64,000 nt of DNA, from assembly GCF_000014865.1 (NCBI RefSeq), contig NC_008576.1:1083501-1147500 (forward strand). The letters are read 5' to 3'. The stretch comes from Magnetococcus marinus MC-1. GTDB lineage: Bacteria > Pseudomonadota > Magnetococcia > Magnetococcales > Magnetococcaceae. Every line of letters starts with the position of its first letter. The first letter of the stretch is position 1. The translations under genes were made by a program, and so were the position numbers. Positions 8,457 to 18,005 of the stretch are shown in pieces. The notes below the pieces were generated by a model. That model searched no databases. It saw nothing but the letters and a program-made list of their open reading frames with translations, and was not told the DNA's origin.

Positions 8457-9830
8457 TTATGCGGTTTGCGCGGGGATGCGCAATTTTTCCATAATCTCTG
8501 GGGGTAGCGGGTCCGACGTGCGGGAGAGCAGTCGCGCAAGGCGTCGTTTTTGGGCGTCACTGGGCAGGCTCAAGGCCTGGGCGGTGTGTAGCGCTCCAGC
8601 GGTATGGCCGGCCAGTTCAAAGGTGTTGAGTAGAATGTCAGCAATCTGTTCCACAAACGCGGTGGGGGGGGGCGTAGCCTGGGTGAGCAGGGTGTCCAAT
8701 TCACGGGCAGCCTCAAGATAGAGGTTGCTGTTTAAATAGCTCAGTGCCTTGAGCAGGTGGAGTTCCACATCTTCTGGAAATTGGTTGGAGAGGGTGTTGA
8801 GCATGCGGATGCCGCGCCCCCCAAAGCCTCGCACATGATAGACAAAAGCGTGCGCTTTCATCTGATCGGCTTCAGCAAAATGGGTGCGTTTTTGCCGCAG
8901 AAAGGGGAGCATGTTTTGCAGCATCTGTTGGCTGCGCTGGCCCCAGCTGGCCTGTTTGACCCGTTGTTGAGCGGCATCACTGAGCTGGTGCCAGCGAGGC
9001 CCTTCGCCCAGTAGGCTCTCCAGTCGATGCAGTAGGTCATGTTCGTCCCGATAGGTAATGCACTCTTGTTCGCTGCGCAGCTCGGGTTCCAAGCCGCTAA
9101 AGGCGGTGGTGCAGGGCACCGCACCACAGGCGGCCCCCTCCAACTGGGTGGCGCTAAAGATCCCCGGTTCGCCTTGGTGCAGCACCACCCGGCTACGCCC
9201 ATAGAGCTTGGCGCGGGTTGCGGCATCGGCACGGGGTGAAAACTGTATTTTATAACCCTGGTCCCGGAGTAGGGTATGCAGGACAGGTCGCAGCGGGTGT
9301 TGATCGGCTTGGGTTGAGCCCACAAAGACCAGATCCAGATCCCGACTTAAACCGGGGTTGCTAAACAGAGTTAGATCAACCCCCTCGGGTGCAGCATAAA
9401 CCGCCACATGACCATTGCGGCGCATGGGCTCTAAAAAATGGGGCGAAGGGATAAACAGGGCATCAAAAAGTTTGCCATACTCCATTTGCCAGTGGATATG
9501 TTGGTGAATATCCGTAGCATAATAAAAAGCGGGCAGGGGCTGGCCAATCAACCCTTGGGGGTAGAAATCCAGGCTCTCCAGTTGCAGTAGCGCGTCGGGA
9601 CGAAACCCCCGCTCTTGCAGCTCCCCCAGCAGGCTCTCTACGGGGGTGGTGGCATCGCAGGCAAAAAAGGGCAAGCCATCCAGTTGGTCCAGCTGCCCAG
9701 GTCCCGCTAAATAGAGGGATGTGGCCTCGCCCAGGGCACGAATACGCGGCGCATGGGTTGGATAGCCAGCTTGGGAGACGAGGATCAAAAGTGCCGGTTG
9801 CGGATCCATGCCGTGGTTTCTCATTTCCAT
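8457..9830 (-). CDS. CgeB/GT4-like glycosyltransferase with helical C-terminus
   Basis: About 457 residues, GT-B-like. The N-terminal half resembles CgeB-type proteins (LLILVSQAGYPTH..., then FYYATDIHQHIHW and LFIPSPHFLEPMRRNG), and the second half has the group-1 nucleotide-sugar site region HQGEPGIFSATQLEGAACG with a conserved Glu. The last about 100 residues look helical and TPR-like (LHLLKALSYLNSNLYLEAAREL). It probably transfers a sugar to a lipid or protein; substrate unknown. The frame is open to a TTG at 9896; the ATG at 9830 is preferred, with 9824 and 9809 possible. First gene of a leftward pair with the Aas-like gene, so the product may be a glycolipid or lipid-linked sugar. Confidence 0.75.
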   Translation of the reverse strand: MEMRNHGMDPQPALLILVSQAGYPTHAPRIRALGEATSLYLAGPGQLDQLDGLPFFACDATTPVESLLGELQERGFRPDALLQLESLDFYPQGLIGQPLPAFYYATDIHQHIHWQMEYGKLFDALFIPSPHFLEPMRRNGHVAVYAAPEGVDLTLFSNPGLSRDLDLVFVGSTQADQHPLRPVLHTLLRDQGYKIQFSPRADAATRAKLYGRSRVVLHQGEPGIFSATQLEGAACGAVPCTTAFSGLEPELRSEQECITYRDEHDLLHRLESLLGEGPRWHQLSDAAQQRVKQASWGQRSQQMLQNMLPFLRQKRTHFAEADQMKAHAFVYHVRGFGGRGIRMLNTLSNQFPEDVELHLLKALSYLNSNLYLEAARELDTLLTQATPPPTAFVEQIADILLNTFELAGHTAGALHTAQALSLPSDAQKRRLARLLSRTSDPLPPEIMEKLRIPAQTA

Positions 9831-9975
9831 AAAAGGTGGATTATCCCCCTTGGGTGCCCCCTGGGGTGCTCCCTGGTGTGTGGGCTGAGTGATCAACGAT
9901 CATAGGTAAAAATAGCGCAAAAGGTAGAGCTTCGCCAATGGCAATTGCCCTACCCAGTAATGGGAGAAACAAACC

Positions 9976-11061
9976 ATGCAACCAGCAGCACCCCCTTATG
10001 TTGGGCGATATTGGCAATGGCATACCGATGGTCGTATGGCGTGTCTGCTCTGCCCCCGGCGCTGCCTGCTGCAAGAGGGACAGCGGGGGCTCTGTTTTGT
10101 GCGCCGCCGGGTGGGGGAGCAGATGATCCTGGAGACCTATGGGCGCTCCAGTGGTTTTTGTGTGGACCCTGTTGAAAAAAAACCGCTAAACCATTTTTTG
10201 CCCGGTACGCCCATTCTCTCTTTTGGTACAGCTGGCTGCAACCTCACCTGTAAATTTTGCCAAAATTGGCATATGAGCAAATCCAAACAGATGGATGCCT
10301 TGGCCGATCAAGCCTCCCCCGAAATGATCGCCCAGGCCGCCGTGGCAACCCAAAGCCGCAGTGTGGCTTATACCTACAACGATCCGGTCATCTTTCTTGA
10401 ATATGCGGTGGATGTGGCGCAAGCCTGCAAGGCCCATGGGGTGCGCTCGGTAGCGGTGACTGCGGGTTATATTGAGCCTGAACCCGCCGAGGCGTTTTTT
10501 CGTCATATGGATGCCGCTAATGTGGACCTTAAAGCCTTTACCGAACGTTTTTACCACAAATTGTGTGGTGGCCATTTAGAGGCGGTTAAAGAGACCCTCA
10601 TCTACCTAAAACACCATACCGATGTGTGGTTTGAACTGACCACCTTGTTGATCCCCAATGAAAACGATAGCGAGGCCGAGCTCCACGAGATGACCCAGTG
10701 GGTGGTGGCCACCTTGGGCGCGGAGGTGCCCATGCACTTTACCGCCTTTCACCCCGATTTTCGTATGCGGAATCAATCCCCCACCCCGGCACATACACTT
10801 AGCCGTGCGCGGGCTATCGCCTTGGCGAATGGAGTGCGCTATGCCTATACGGGCAATGTATCCGATGCCGCCGGGGGCAGCAGCTACTGTCACCACTGTG
10901 GCATGCAGCTGATTACCCGCAATCGCTATGTGATTAGCCATTGGGGGTTGGACGCCCAAGGCAAATGCCCCCGTTGTGCTACCCCCATGGCGGGCCGGTT
11001 TGAAGCCAAACCCGGCCAGTGGGGGGCGAAGCGGCTACCCATTCGATTTCAATCCCAATAG
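9976..11061 (+). CDS. amrS: AmmeMemoRadiSam-type radical SAM enzyme (AmrS)
   Basis: 361-residue radical SAM protein of the PflA-like AmrS family. Seen: N-terminal Cys-rich region (CLLCPRRCLLQEGQRGLC), the cluster-binding CxxxCxxC as CNLTCKFC followed by QNWHMSK, AYTYNDPVIFLEY, VDLKAFTE, and a C-terminal zinc-ribbon-like pair CHHCGMQ...CPRCATP. Family members travel with AMMECR1 and Memo proteins in the AmmeMemoRadiSam system, whose reaction is not settled. Neither partner is encoded next to this copy. The start fits GGGAG nine bases upstream. The gene lies divergently from the glycosyltransferase pair and about 160 bases before fur. Confidence 0.88.
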   Translation: MQPAAPPYVGRYWQWHTDGRMACLLCPRRCLLQEGQRGLCFVRRRVGEQMILETYGRSSGFCVDPVEKKPLNHFLPGTPILSFGTAGCNLTCKFCQNWHMSKSKQMDALADQASPEMIAQAAVATQSRSVAYTYNDPVIFLEYAVDVAQACKAHGVRSVAVTAGYIEPEPAEAFFRHMDAANVDLKAFTERFYHKLCGGHLEAVKETLIYLKHHTDVWFELTTLLIPNENDSEAELHEMTQWVVATLGAEVPMHFTAFHPDFRMRNQSPTPAHTLSRARAIALANGVRYAYTGNVSDAAGGSSYCHHCGMQLITRNRYVISHWGLDAQGKCPRCATPMAGRFEAKPGQWGAKRLPIRFQSQ

Positions 11062-11135
11062 GGTGTGGCGGTGGCCGTGCCCGAAGAGCAAAAGCCACAA
11101 GACCGTCATTAAGTGTTAGGTGTAGTTAGAAAGGG

Positions 11136-11164
11136 TTGTTATTGTTCTTGTTTGGCGGCATAAT
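11136..11164 (+). promoter_or_regulatory. Probable sigma-70 promoter of fur
   Basis: -35 TTGTTA (11136-11141), 17-base spacer, -10 CATAAT (11159-11164), about 57 bases before the fur start. Confidence 0.6.
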
Positions 11165-11220
11165 ATACCTCTTTTTACATGTGATGACATCTTATTTGCA
11201 AGCTGGCTTCCTAACTATGA

Positions 11221-11679
11221 ATGACCAACCGTATGGATTTTACGATGCGCGATGCTCAGATCAATCAGGAACTAAAAAGTGCTGGGCTTAAAGCCACCGC
11301 ACCCAGGCGTAAAATTTTAGAGCTGTTCCAGGTTAACGCTGAGAGCCATTGGAGTGCGGAAGATGTCTATAAAAGCCTGCTGGAGAGCGGAGATGATATT
11401 GGTCTGGCAACGGTCTATCGGGTTTTAACCCAGTTTGAACAGGCTGGCCTGCTCTCGCGGCACCATTTTGAAGCCGGTAAATCGACCTTTGAGCTCAGCG
11501 GTGGCGGCCACCATGACCATTTTGTCTGTCTTAACTGTGGTCATGTGGAAGAGTTTTTTGATCAAGAGATCGAAGACCGGCAAAATATGTTGGCCGCTCA
11601 ACACGGCTTTAAGGTGAAGGCCCACGCCCTCTACCTCTATGTTGAGTGTACCCGCGAGGCGTGCCCCAATCGCAAATAG
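11221..11679 (+). CDS. fur: Fur-family metalloregulator (ferric uptake regulator)
   Basis: 152-residue Fur-family repressor. N-terminal winged helix (KATAPRRKILELF, then ATVYRVLTQFEQAGLLSRH); dimerisation/metal domain with HHDHFVCLNCGHVEEF, a downstream Glu-rich helix and the second Cys pair CTREACPNRK, so both structural zinc Cys pairs and the regulatory HHDH site are intact. The product senses Fe(II) and represses iron uptake genes; Zur or PerR specificity cannot be excluded from sequence alone. The ATG at 11221 lacks a clear ribosome binding site; in-frame ATGs at 11233 and 11245 are alternatives. Single-gene unit with its own promoter and a strong terminator. Confidence 0.9.
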   Translation: MTNRMDFTMRDAQINQELKSAGLKATAPRRKILELFQVNAESHWSAEDVYKSLLESGDDIGLATVYRVLTQFEQAGLLSRHHFEAGKSTFELSGGGHHDHFVCLNCGHVEEFFDQEIEDRQNMLAAQHGFKVKAHALYLYVECTREACPNRK

Positions 11680-11700
11680 GCTTTATCCTCCTGTGGCATC

Positions 11701-11737
11701 AAAAAAAACGCCCCGTTTTGTGCGGGGCGTTTTTTTG
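11701..11737. terminator. Bidirectional terminator between fur and the histidine kinase gene
   Basis: A8, then a GC-rich stem (CGCCCC / GGGGCG, loop GTTTTGTGC-like), then T7. The A-run on one side and T-run on the other let it serve both convergent genes. Confidence 0.9.
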
Positions 11738-11803
11738 GGGCTGCCTGCCTGCTCCCTTTTAAAACAAGGTGTGGTCGGGCTTTTCCCCAGATTTCCCCCC
11801 GGG

Positions 11804-14488
11804 CTATGGGGTGATGTTGAGGAAATTGCGCACCGCACTGACCACTTGATCCCGCTGTAAGGGTTTGGGTAAAACCACCACCCGTGGTGGTAGTGGCGTG
11901 GCGCGGTGTTTGGCGTTGACCTCATCATCCTCACTGGGCTCGCCCAAGAGCACAATGGGGGTGGTGGCATTAACCGTCTCGGCACGACGGATACGCCGTA
12001 CCTCAGACAACCCCCCGTCGGGCTGGTGGGCGCAATCCATGATGATCACCCCAAAACGGGCCGCCTGCGCATTTTCCAAAAAGCCACAGCTCGCCTGACA
12101 GCCATCCAACTCCACCGTGTTAAGCCCCAACTCCTCCAAAATACGCTTTAAAATCATGCGTGCGACCGGGTTGTGGCTGACCAATAAGGCTTGATCAAAA
12201 ACGGTGGTGGTGGCGCTGTTGGCAAGTGCCTCTTGAGGACGCCACACCTTACGACAGGGTAGTTGAATATGGAAAACACTGCCATGGTCAGGTTCGCTAC
12301 GCACCTCAATGGTGCCATCCATAACCTCGACCAAGCGCTTGGTAATGGTCAGCCCCAGCCCCACCCCGCCACGTGTCATGGCGGGCATATCCCCTTGATT
12401 GAAGGGTTCAAAAATCGCGTGGATCTGCTCGCTGGGAATGCCCACCCCGGTATCGGAAATGACAAAGTGCAAGGTGCCCGTACGCGCTTTGGTCTCCCCT
12501 TCATACCAGCAGTTTAGGCTAACCTGTCCCTCGTGGGTAAACTTGATGGCATTGGTTAACAGGTTGGTTAACGCATGGCGTAGCCGTGCGGCATCCAGCA
12601 TGATTTCAGGAGGCAGGGTAGGGGAGACCTCCACCGCAAACGTTAACTGCTTCTCTTGGCTTTTTAGCTCCATTTCATCATGCAACTCAGTAAGCAGGTG
12701 GCTGAGATCACACGGCTCTTCATGAAGATGAAACTGCTCACTCTCCACCCGGGAGAGATCCACCAGATCCTGAATCATGGTGGCCAGATGGGTGGCGCCA
12801 TCCAAAATATTCTCCAACTGGCGGCCCTGCTTGTCGCTCAGGTTGTTTTCATCTCGAATGAGCTTAACGCACCCTTTGATAATGTTGAGCGGCGTGCGGA
12901 ACTCATGGGTCATATGGGTGAGGAACTCACTCTTGACTTGGTTGGCCGTCTCGGCGGCGGTGCGGGCGTGCTCAATCTCTTTTTCCAAGGCGATGCGGGC
13001 CGAAATGTCCTCTTTAATGGACATAAAGTTGATCACTTTGCCATCGCTGTCACGGATGGGAGAGATGGTGTTTTTCTCCCAATAGCGTTTGCCGTTTTTC
13101 TTGCGGTTGCGAAACACCCCTTGCCATGCGCGGCCTTGATTAAGTGTACCCCAGAGATCCCGGTAGGTCTCTCTGGCGGTCTCTCCCGACTTTAACATGC
13201 GCGGGTTGCGGCCAATCACTTCATCAGGACGATAGCCGGTGAGACTGACAAACTCCGGGTTAACATAAAGAACGCTACCCTCGGTGTCGGTAATCAGCAG
13301 GGCGGTGGGGCTCTGCTCCACCGCTTGGGAGAGCTTGGTTACCTCCGCCTCAATACGTTTGCGTTCCTCAATTTCGCCGCGCAAATTGTCCCGCGTGCGT
13401 ACCACCTCTTGCATCAACCGTTCAAAGCGGCTCGCCAGGGTGTCCAACTCATCATGGCTACCCTCTTGGGTCAGTGGTGCCCCGAGTTTGTCTTGGGAAA
13501 ACTCCGAAATGCGTAAGGAAACCCGGCGGATTGTACGGGTCACCCATAACATAATCAAAATCGACGCTAAAATAAGCACAAAGGCCGTGATGGCACGCTG
13601 TTGACGTTCGGTAATTAAAATATCTTGGCTGCGCTCTTCGGCCAGTTCACTGGAGATTAAACTGACCATCTCAATCATGGTGCGCGAAGTGCCGCGACCC
13701 TCCAGATTAATGTAGGTCTTGCCCGCGATAATATACTCCCGCTCCAGTGCTTTAAGGAGGGTGCCGGGCAGCAGGGTCTGGGGGGCGTTGCTGGCGATAA
13801 TATGTTCGGGGGAGCCCGTCGCTAGGGCAATAATGCCATTGGAGGGTTGGCTGGCTCCCATATGGCTGGTCATGAAGGTGTCATCTAAGGGGGTCGCGGC
13901 GACCAGCAGGCGGTTGGCCTGAGCGCTCTCTACCGGTTCGGTAAAGAGCAGGTAGGGGATGGTATCAATCTCCACCATCATCACCGGTTCTTCGGAGAGA
14001 CTGCGGTTAAGCGTATCCAGGGTGAGCAGCCCCTTGGGTGGGGGGGCGGTGGTGATGCGGTGATAGATCTCCAGCGCGTGGCCCTTGGCGTTGGTCATCA
14101 TCAAATAGGGAACAGGCAGTAGAGAGTTGATTAAACTCTGCTCAGGTAGCCACTCGGGGGTGGCATTGTGAATGCGCGGTGTGGTGCGCCCCACCCAACG
14201 GGATTGGGGGGTCTGTAGATAGGCGTCCATACGCTGCTGGCCAGCCAGTAGGCTCAAGGCATCCTGGTAGCCGAGCACCTTGCGCTCAAAATCTACCCGG
14301 CTATCCAGCGCCCGCTCCCATACCTGGTGCAGTAGCTCATCATGAAAGAGCGCCTTTAAGTGGCCGGTTTGCCAATGGTCCAAAACGCCCCACGTGGCCA
14401 CCCCAACCAGCAGGGTTGCCAGCAACGTTTTGAAGGTTAGGGAGGTGCGGCGCATCATGCTGCGCAGTGAAGGGGTCTCTTGATCCAT
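11804..14488 (-). CDS. Hybrid sensor histidine kinase with extracytoplasmic sensor, HAMP, PAS and degenerate receiver
   Basis: 894 residues. Transmembrane helix about 17-36, periplasmic sensor about 40-298 (CHASE4/Cache-like in size, not assigned), second helix about 299-319, HAMP-like linker about 320-375, PAS/PAC about 385-500 (TALLITDTEGSVLYVN, GRNPRMLKSG), HisKA with phosphoacceptor His528 in HMTHEFRTPLN, and HATPase with N-box LTNAIKF, G1 DTGVGIP and G2 GVGLGLTI. The C-terminal receiver (about 775-890) keeps the phosphorylatable Asp (VIIMDC) and Lys (LPKPL) but has SHN where the acidic pair should be, so Mg-dependent phosphorylation may be weak. The signal is unknown and no separate response regulator is adjacent. 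Confidence 0.92.
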   Translation of the reverse strand: MDQETPSLRSMMRRTSLTFKTLLATLLVGVATWGVLDHWQTGHLKALFHDELLHQVWERALDSRVDFERKVLGYQDALSLLAGQQRMDAYLQTPQSRWVGRTTPRIHNATPEWLPEQSLINSLLPVPYLMMTNAKGHALEIYHRITTAPPPKGLLTLDTLNRSLSEEPVMMVEIDTIPYLLFTEPVESAQANRLLVAATPLDDTFMTSHMGASQPSNGIIALATGSPEHIIASNAPQTLLPGTLLKALEREYIIAGKTYINLEGRGTSRTMIEMVSLISSELAEERSQDILITERQQRAITAFVLILASILIMLWVTRTIRRVSLRISEFSQDKLGAPLTQEGSHDELDTLASRFERLMQEVVRTRDNLRGEIEERKRIEAEVTKLSQAVEQSPTALLITDTEGSVLYVNPEFVSLTGYRPDEVIGRNPRMLKSGETARETYRDLWGTLNQGRAWQGVFRNRKKNGKRYWEKNTISPIRDSDGKVINFMSIKEDISARIALEKEIEHARTAAETANQVKSEFLTHMTHEFRTPLNIIKGCVKLIRDENNLSDKQGRQLENILDGATHLATMIQDLVDLSRVESEQFHLHEEPCDLSHLLTELHDEMELKSQEKQLTFAVEVSPTLPPEIMLDAARLRHALTNLLTNAIKFTHEGQVSLNCWYEGETKARTGTLHFVISDTGVGIPSEQIHAIFEPFNQGDMPAMTRGGVGLGLTITKRLVEVMDGTIEVRSEPDHGSVFHIQLPCRKVWRPQEALANSATTTVFDQALLVSHNPVARMILKRILEELGLNTVELDGCQASCGFLENAQAARFGVIIMDCAHQPDGGLSEVRRIRRAETVNATTPIVLLGEPSEDDEVNAKHRATPLPPRVVVLPKPLQRDQVVSAVRNFLNITP

Positions 14489-14705
14489 GGTCGCCGGTCA
14501 ATTTACAGTTTGAATGGTAAGGCATGCAGGTCGTTTAAGCCTGGATATAAGTGGAGCGCCACCCCAACCGGGCTGCTGAGGCCCATGCGGCAGGGCCGCG
14601 CTCAAACAGGGGTGATGCCCTGCGCGAGCCGTTACAAAAACGCGGTAAAACCGAGATTTTTTTCCCACAAATAGAGGCATTGAGCAACCATCCATGGTGG
14701 ATGAT

Positions 14706-14760
14706 ACGCCCTTTCCCGGCCTGGGCAAATGGCTTTTATGCCAAACCGGGAAAGGGGCGT
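14706..14760. repeat. Large imperfect inverted repeat downstream of the dynamin-like gene
   Basis: Outer arms about 14706-14719 and 14746-14760 (CCCTTTCCCGG pairs with CCGGGAAAGGG, one bulged base) enclose a smaller stem ATGGC / GCCAT. It begins 12 bases after the stop of the leftward GTPase gene. Without a T-run it is a possible factor-assisted terminator or mRNA 3'-end stabiliser. Confidence 0.5.
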
Positions 14761-14771
14761 GTGCGGCGTGG

Positions 14772-16280
14772 TTAGGCGGTCTCTCCATGACGGTCGCCAA
14801 GGATGTCCGGATTTTGCTTATGATCGTGGCCTGATGGGTTGGTAAACTGATCGTTCAGACGCTGCACCAAGGCATCGCTCTCTTTTAAGATGTTTTCCAA
14901 CTCTTGAATGCGGCGGTTGTTCCATTCGCTGGGGCGCTTGCGTAGTAGGGAGCGGGTGGAGCGGGTGTTAAATTTGAAGATCCGTGCCAGGGTCTCCTGC
15001 ATCTCCGGTTTTTTCTCCGCTTTAACCGCTTTGGCGCCCACAAATTTGGCCATGAGGTTGCGGATGGTAAAGTGCAGATACCCCCCAATGCCAGCCAGTA
15101 ATGCCAAAATGGCGATCGAGCCCGCATGAGCAAGTCCATAGCCACCCTCGGGATTGACCCAGCTTAGTTGAGCTGGATTGGGGCCAATCCAGGGCAGTGC
15201 GCTGGAGAACATGGCCAACAACACCGCCACCAGCGCCGAACCCAACACGATGGCATCGGTGATCAACACCTTGGTGCGCCACTGGGCCAGGAGGTCGGTG
15301 ATACGGGGAATGATCTCTTCATGGATAGTGCGGGCTGAAAATTCCAACACACCAATAATGCGGTAGGCGCGCTCCACCTCCACCTGCTGAATGCGCCCCA
15401 TGATTTGCTGCATATCCTCTTCCCGTTTGCCTTCATAGCGGGCGCGCAAGCTGGGGTCCTCAATGGGTTTGGCGGCATCCTTGTTATAGACTTGGTAAAA
15501 GCGCCCAGCGGTCAATCCCGCTTGAGAGAGGGAACGCTGCCAAGCGGCCACCACATCTTCCAGATTATCCTCTTGGGCGGTGCAGTCGATCTGGTTGAGC
15601 ACAAAGAGAAATTTATTGGAGTCGTGGCGGTGAATGGTGTTGGAGACCAGATGCTCCAGGGTGTCGCGCATGGCACCGGGTTCGGGATGGCGGGCATCAA
15701 AAAAGACCAATACCAGATCCGCCAGATCCATAATGTGGTCGGTGATGCGCAGGGTGGAGTTGCGTTGATCATCGGCATCAAACCCCGGCGAGTCGATGAT
15801 GATTTTACCGCGCAGATTCTCTGAACGGCAGGTCTTGAGTTGCAGGTAGGCATCAATACGGCGCCCTTCACCCTCGACCACCTGATCAATATCCCGGCTA
15901 ATTTGGTAAAAGGGGAAACGGGGATCTGCATCCAGGGCCAAACCCGGCAGTGTGTGGCTCTCGGCCTCTTTGCTGTAGCAAAGCACAGTAAACTTGTCAT
16001 CCACCGCCTGATTGCCCGTGCGTTGGAGTTTGTCCCCTAAAAAAGTATTGATAAAGGTGGATTTACCCGCAGAGAAAGTGCCCAACACAGAGATCAACGG
16101 CCACCACGGAACCCGTGTGGCATAGGAGTCGTCTGGGTCCAAAATGCCCAATTTATAGGCGATACTGTCTAACTCGCGAAAATGTTTAACAGCTTGAATA
16201 AGTACAGGGTTTTCTGCCTGTAGGTGGCTCTCCAGACTGTCGAGTCTGCGTTTTACCAGGGTACTGGGACCTTGCTGCAT
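14772..16280 (-). CDS. Dynamin-like GTPase with C-terminal membrane hairpin
   Basis: 502 residues. G1 P-loop LGTFSAGKST (66-75), G3 DSPGFD (163-168), G4 NQID (near 235): the GTPase signature of bacterial dynamin-family proteins. Two hydrophobic segments follow (ITDAIVLGSALVAVLLAMF and SIAILALLAGIGGYLHF, about 340-430), then a helical C-terminal tail. It probably binds and remodels the inner membrane by GTP-driven oligomerisation. The frame is open to 16385, but an AAGGAGG eight bases before the ATG at 16280 fixes the start, and the Cys-rich extension upstream is probably not translated. Divergent from gltA; stand-alone rather than the usual paired bacterial dynamin genes. Confidence 0.85.
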   Translation of the reverse strand: MQQGPSTLVKRRLDSLESHLQAENPVLIQAVKHFRELDSIAYKLGILDPDDSYATRVPWWPLISVLGTFSAGKSTFINTFLGDKLQRTGNQAVDDKFTVLCYSKEAESHTLPGLALDADPRFPFYQISRDIDQVVEGEGRRIDAYLQLKTCRSENLRGKIIIDSPGFDADDQRNSTLRITDHIMDLADLVLVFFDARHPEPGAMRDTLEHLVSNTIHRHDSNKFLFVLNQIDCTAQEDNLEDVVAAWQRSLSQAGLTAGRFYQVYNKDAAKPIEDPSLRARYEGKREEDMQQIMGRIQQVEVERAYRIIGVLEFSARTIHEEIIPRITDLLAQWRTKVLITDAIVLGSALVAVLLAMFSSALPWIGPNPAQLSWVNPEGGYGLAHAGSIAILALLAGIGGYLHFTIRNLMAKFVGAKAVKAEKKPEMQETLARIFKFNTRSTRSLLRKRPSEWNNRRIQELENILKESDALVQRLNDQFTNPSGHDHKQNPDILGDRHGETA

Positions 16281-16588
16281 CTTCCACGCCTCCTTGTTGC
16301 ATAGGGGACACTTTTTTCGGAAAAAGCTACGCCTTTTAATATGAATGGTGTAGTCTGAATCGGGGTATAGGTCTATTTTATACACCCGGTGCCGTGTCCA
16401 TTATCATATGGGCTTGTTCCTCACTTGCTAAAAAACAGTGTAAACACATTGAGGTGGGGATTGAATCTCAATTTTTGTTAAATTTTAAAAAGCGGGAGAA
16501 GTTTAAACCGGTGGGCCGATGTTCAGTAGCGTGGACGGTACCGCTGAAATCACCTGTCCAGCAACCTATGGAAGAGCGGGGTTGAGTT
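16281..16588. other. Divergent intergenic region, dynamin-like gene / gltA (308 bp)
   Basis: AT-rich around 16310-16500. It must contain promoters for both flanking genes, but I cannot name a convincing -35/-10 pair. No RNA gene or strong repeat is visible. Confidence 0.5.
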
Positions 16589-17890
16589 ATGTCTAAGGAA
16601 ACCATCACCATTCGCGACAATCGTACCGGCAAAGAGGTAGAGCTGCCTATCCAACAGGGAACCGCCGGGCCGCCCGTGGTAGATGTGACCAAATTTTATA
16701 AAGATTTTGGTCTGTTTACGCTGGATCCGGGGTTTCGGTCCACGGGCTCTTGCCGCAGTACCATCACCTTTATTGATGGGGATAAGGGTGTTCTGTTGCA
16801 CCGGGGCTACCCCATTGAGCAATTGGCCGCCAAGAGCTCGTTTTTAGAGGTCTGCTATCTGCTGCTCAACGAAAAGCTGCCCACTAAAGCGGAGTTCGAC
16901 GATTTTGATGATAAAATCACCCATCATACGATGGTGCATGAGCAGTTGTTGCGCTTTTTTGCGGGCTACCGCCGGGATGCCCACCCCATGGCGATTATGG
17001 TGGGGGTCGTGGGGGCGCTGTCGGCTTTTTATCATGATGCGTTGGATATTAGCGATCCTAAACATCGGGAGATTTCGGCCCATCGTTTGATCGCCAAAAT
17101 CCCCACCATTGCGGCCTGTTCCTACAAATATCACTATGGTCAGCCCTTTGTGTACCCCAACAATAAGATGAGCTATGCAGAGAATTTTCTGAATATGACC
17201 TTCAGAACCCCCTGCGACGATGATTTTAAAATAGATCCTCGTTTGGTTAGTGCCATGGATAAAATCTTTATCCTACACGCCGACCATGAACAGAACGCCT
17301 CTACCTCTACCGTACGTCTGGCCGGTTCTTCCCGTGCCAACCCCTTTGCGGCGGTTTCTGCGGGCATCAGCGCCCTGTGGGGGCCGGCCCATGGTGGCGC
17401 TAACGAGGCGGTTTTGAAAATGTTGGGCGAGATCGGCAGCGTAGAGCGCATTGACGAATACATCGCTAAAGCCAAGGACCCCAACGATCCCTTCCGTTTA
17501 ATGGGCTTTGGGCACCGCGTCTACAAAAATTATGACCCCCGCGCCGCTGTGCTGAAAGGGGCCTGTCAAGAAGTGCTGGATGCCGTTGGCAAACATGATG
17601 AGCCCCTCTTTAAAATCGCCATGAAGTTGGAAGAGATTGCTCTGAATGATGACTATTTCATCAGCAAAAAGCTCTTCCCCAATGTGGATTTTTACTCGGG
17701 CATTATTCTTTCGGCCATGGGTTTCCCCACCAATATGTTTACGGTGATCTTTGCGCTGGCTCGTACCGTGGGCTGGGTCAGTCAGTGGAAAGAGATGATC
17801 GAAGAGGAGGGACAGGCCATCGGGCGGCCTCGTCAGCTCTATATGGGCGCACCGCAGCGTGACTATGTGCCCATGGATCAACGGGGATAA
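16589..17890 (+). CDS. gltA: Citrate synthase (type II, hexameric class)
   Basis: 433 residues, normal length. Condenses acetyl-CoA with oxaloacetate at the entry of the TCA cycle in the cytoplasm. Catalytic residues are visible: His in [10 protein letters not shown], His in [13 protein letters not shown] and Asp in NVDFYSGI; the substrate-binding C-terminal region ([17 protein letters not shown]) is typical. The N-terminal beta-rich extension ([15 protein letters not shown]) marks the NADH-sensitive Gram-negative type II enzymes. Single-gene unit ahead of the ilv cluster; a hairpin at 17978-18005 may terminate it. Confidence 0.97.
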   Translation: MSKETITIRDNRTGKEVELPIQQGTAGPPVVDVTKFYKDFGLFTLDPGFRSTGSCRSTITFIDGDKGVLLHRGYPIEQLAAKSSFLEVCYLLLNEKLPTKAEFDDFDDKITHHTMVHEQLLRFFAGYRRDAHPMAIMVGVVGALSAFYHDALDISDPKHREISAHRLIAKIPTIAACSYKYHYGQPFVYPNNKMSYAENFLNMTFRTPCDDDFKIDPRLVSAMDKIFILHADHEQNASTSTVRLAGSSRANPFAAVSAGISALWGPAHGGANEAVLKMLGEIGSVERIDEYIAKAKDPNDPFRLMGFGHRVYKNYDPRAAVLKGACQEVLDAVGKHDEPLFKIAMKLEEIALNDDYFISKKLFPNVDFYSGIILSAMGFPTNMFTVIFALARTVGWVSQWKEMIEEEGQAIGRPRQLYMGAPQRDYVPMDQRG

Positions 17891-17921
17891 GCCCACTAAA
17901 GTGGTGCTGTAAAACCCACTA

Positions 17922-17951
17922 TTGACAAAGTGGGGTGTAAAATCGCATAGT
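17922..17951 (+). promoter_or_regulatory. Candidate promoter for ilvB
   Basis: Consensus -35 TTGACA (17922-17927), 18-base spacer, -10-like CATAGT (17946-17951). It would give a leader of about 180 bases before ilvB. Confidence 0.45.
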
Positions 17952-17977
17952 TCGATATTTACATCCTTTGAGAATCG

Positions 17978-18005
17978 CGCCCGCCTTCATCACTGGAGGC
18001 GGGCG
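17978..18005 (+). terminator. GC-rich stem-loop in the gltA-ilvB gap (gltA terminator or ilvB leader hairpin)
   Basis: CGCCCGCC (17978-17985) pairs perfectly with GGCGGGCG (17998-18005), followed by TCTTGTTC. It sits downstream of the candidate ilvB promoter, so it could terminate gltA or attenuate ilvB. No ATG occurs in the leader, so a classical branched-chain leader peptide is not evident. Confidence 0.55.

Noticed and set aside
16281-16385. Cys-containing N-terminal extension of the dynamin-like protein
   Set aside because: AAGGAGG lies eight bases before the ATG at 16280, so translation most likely begins there.
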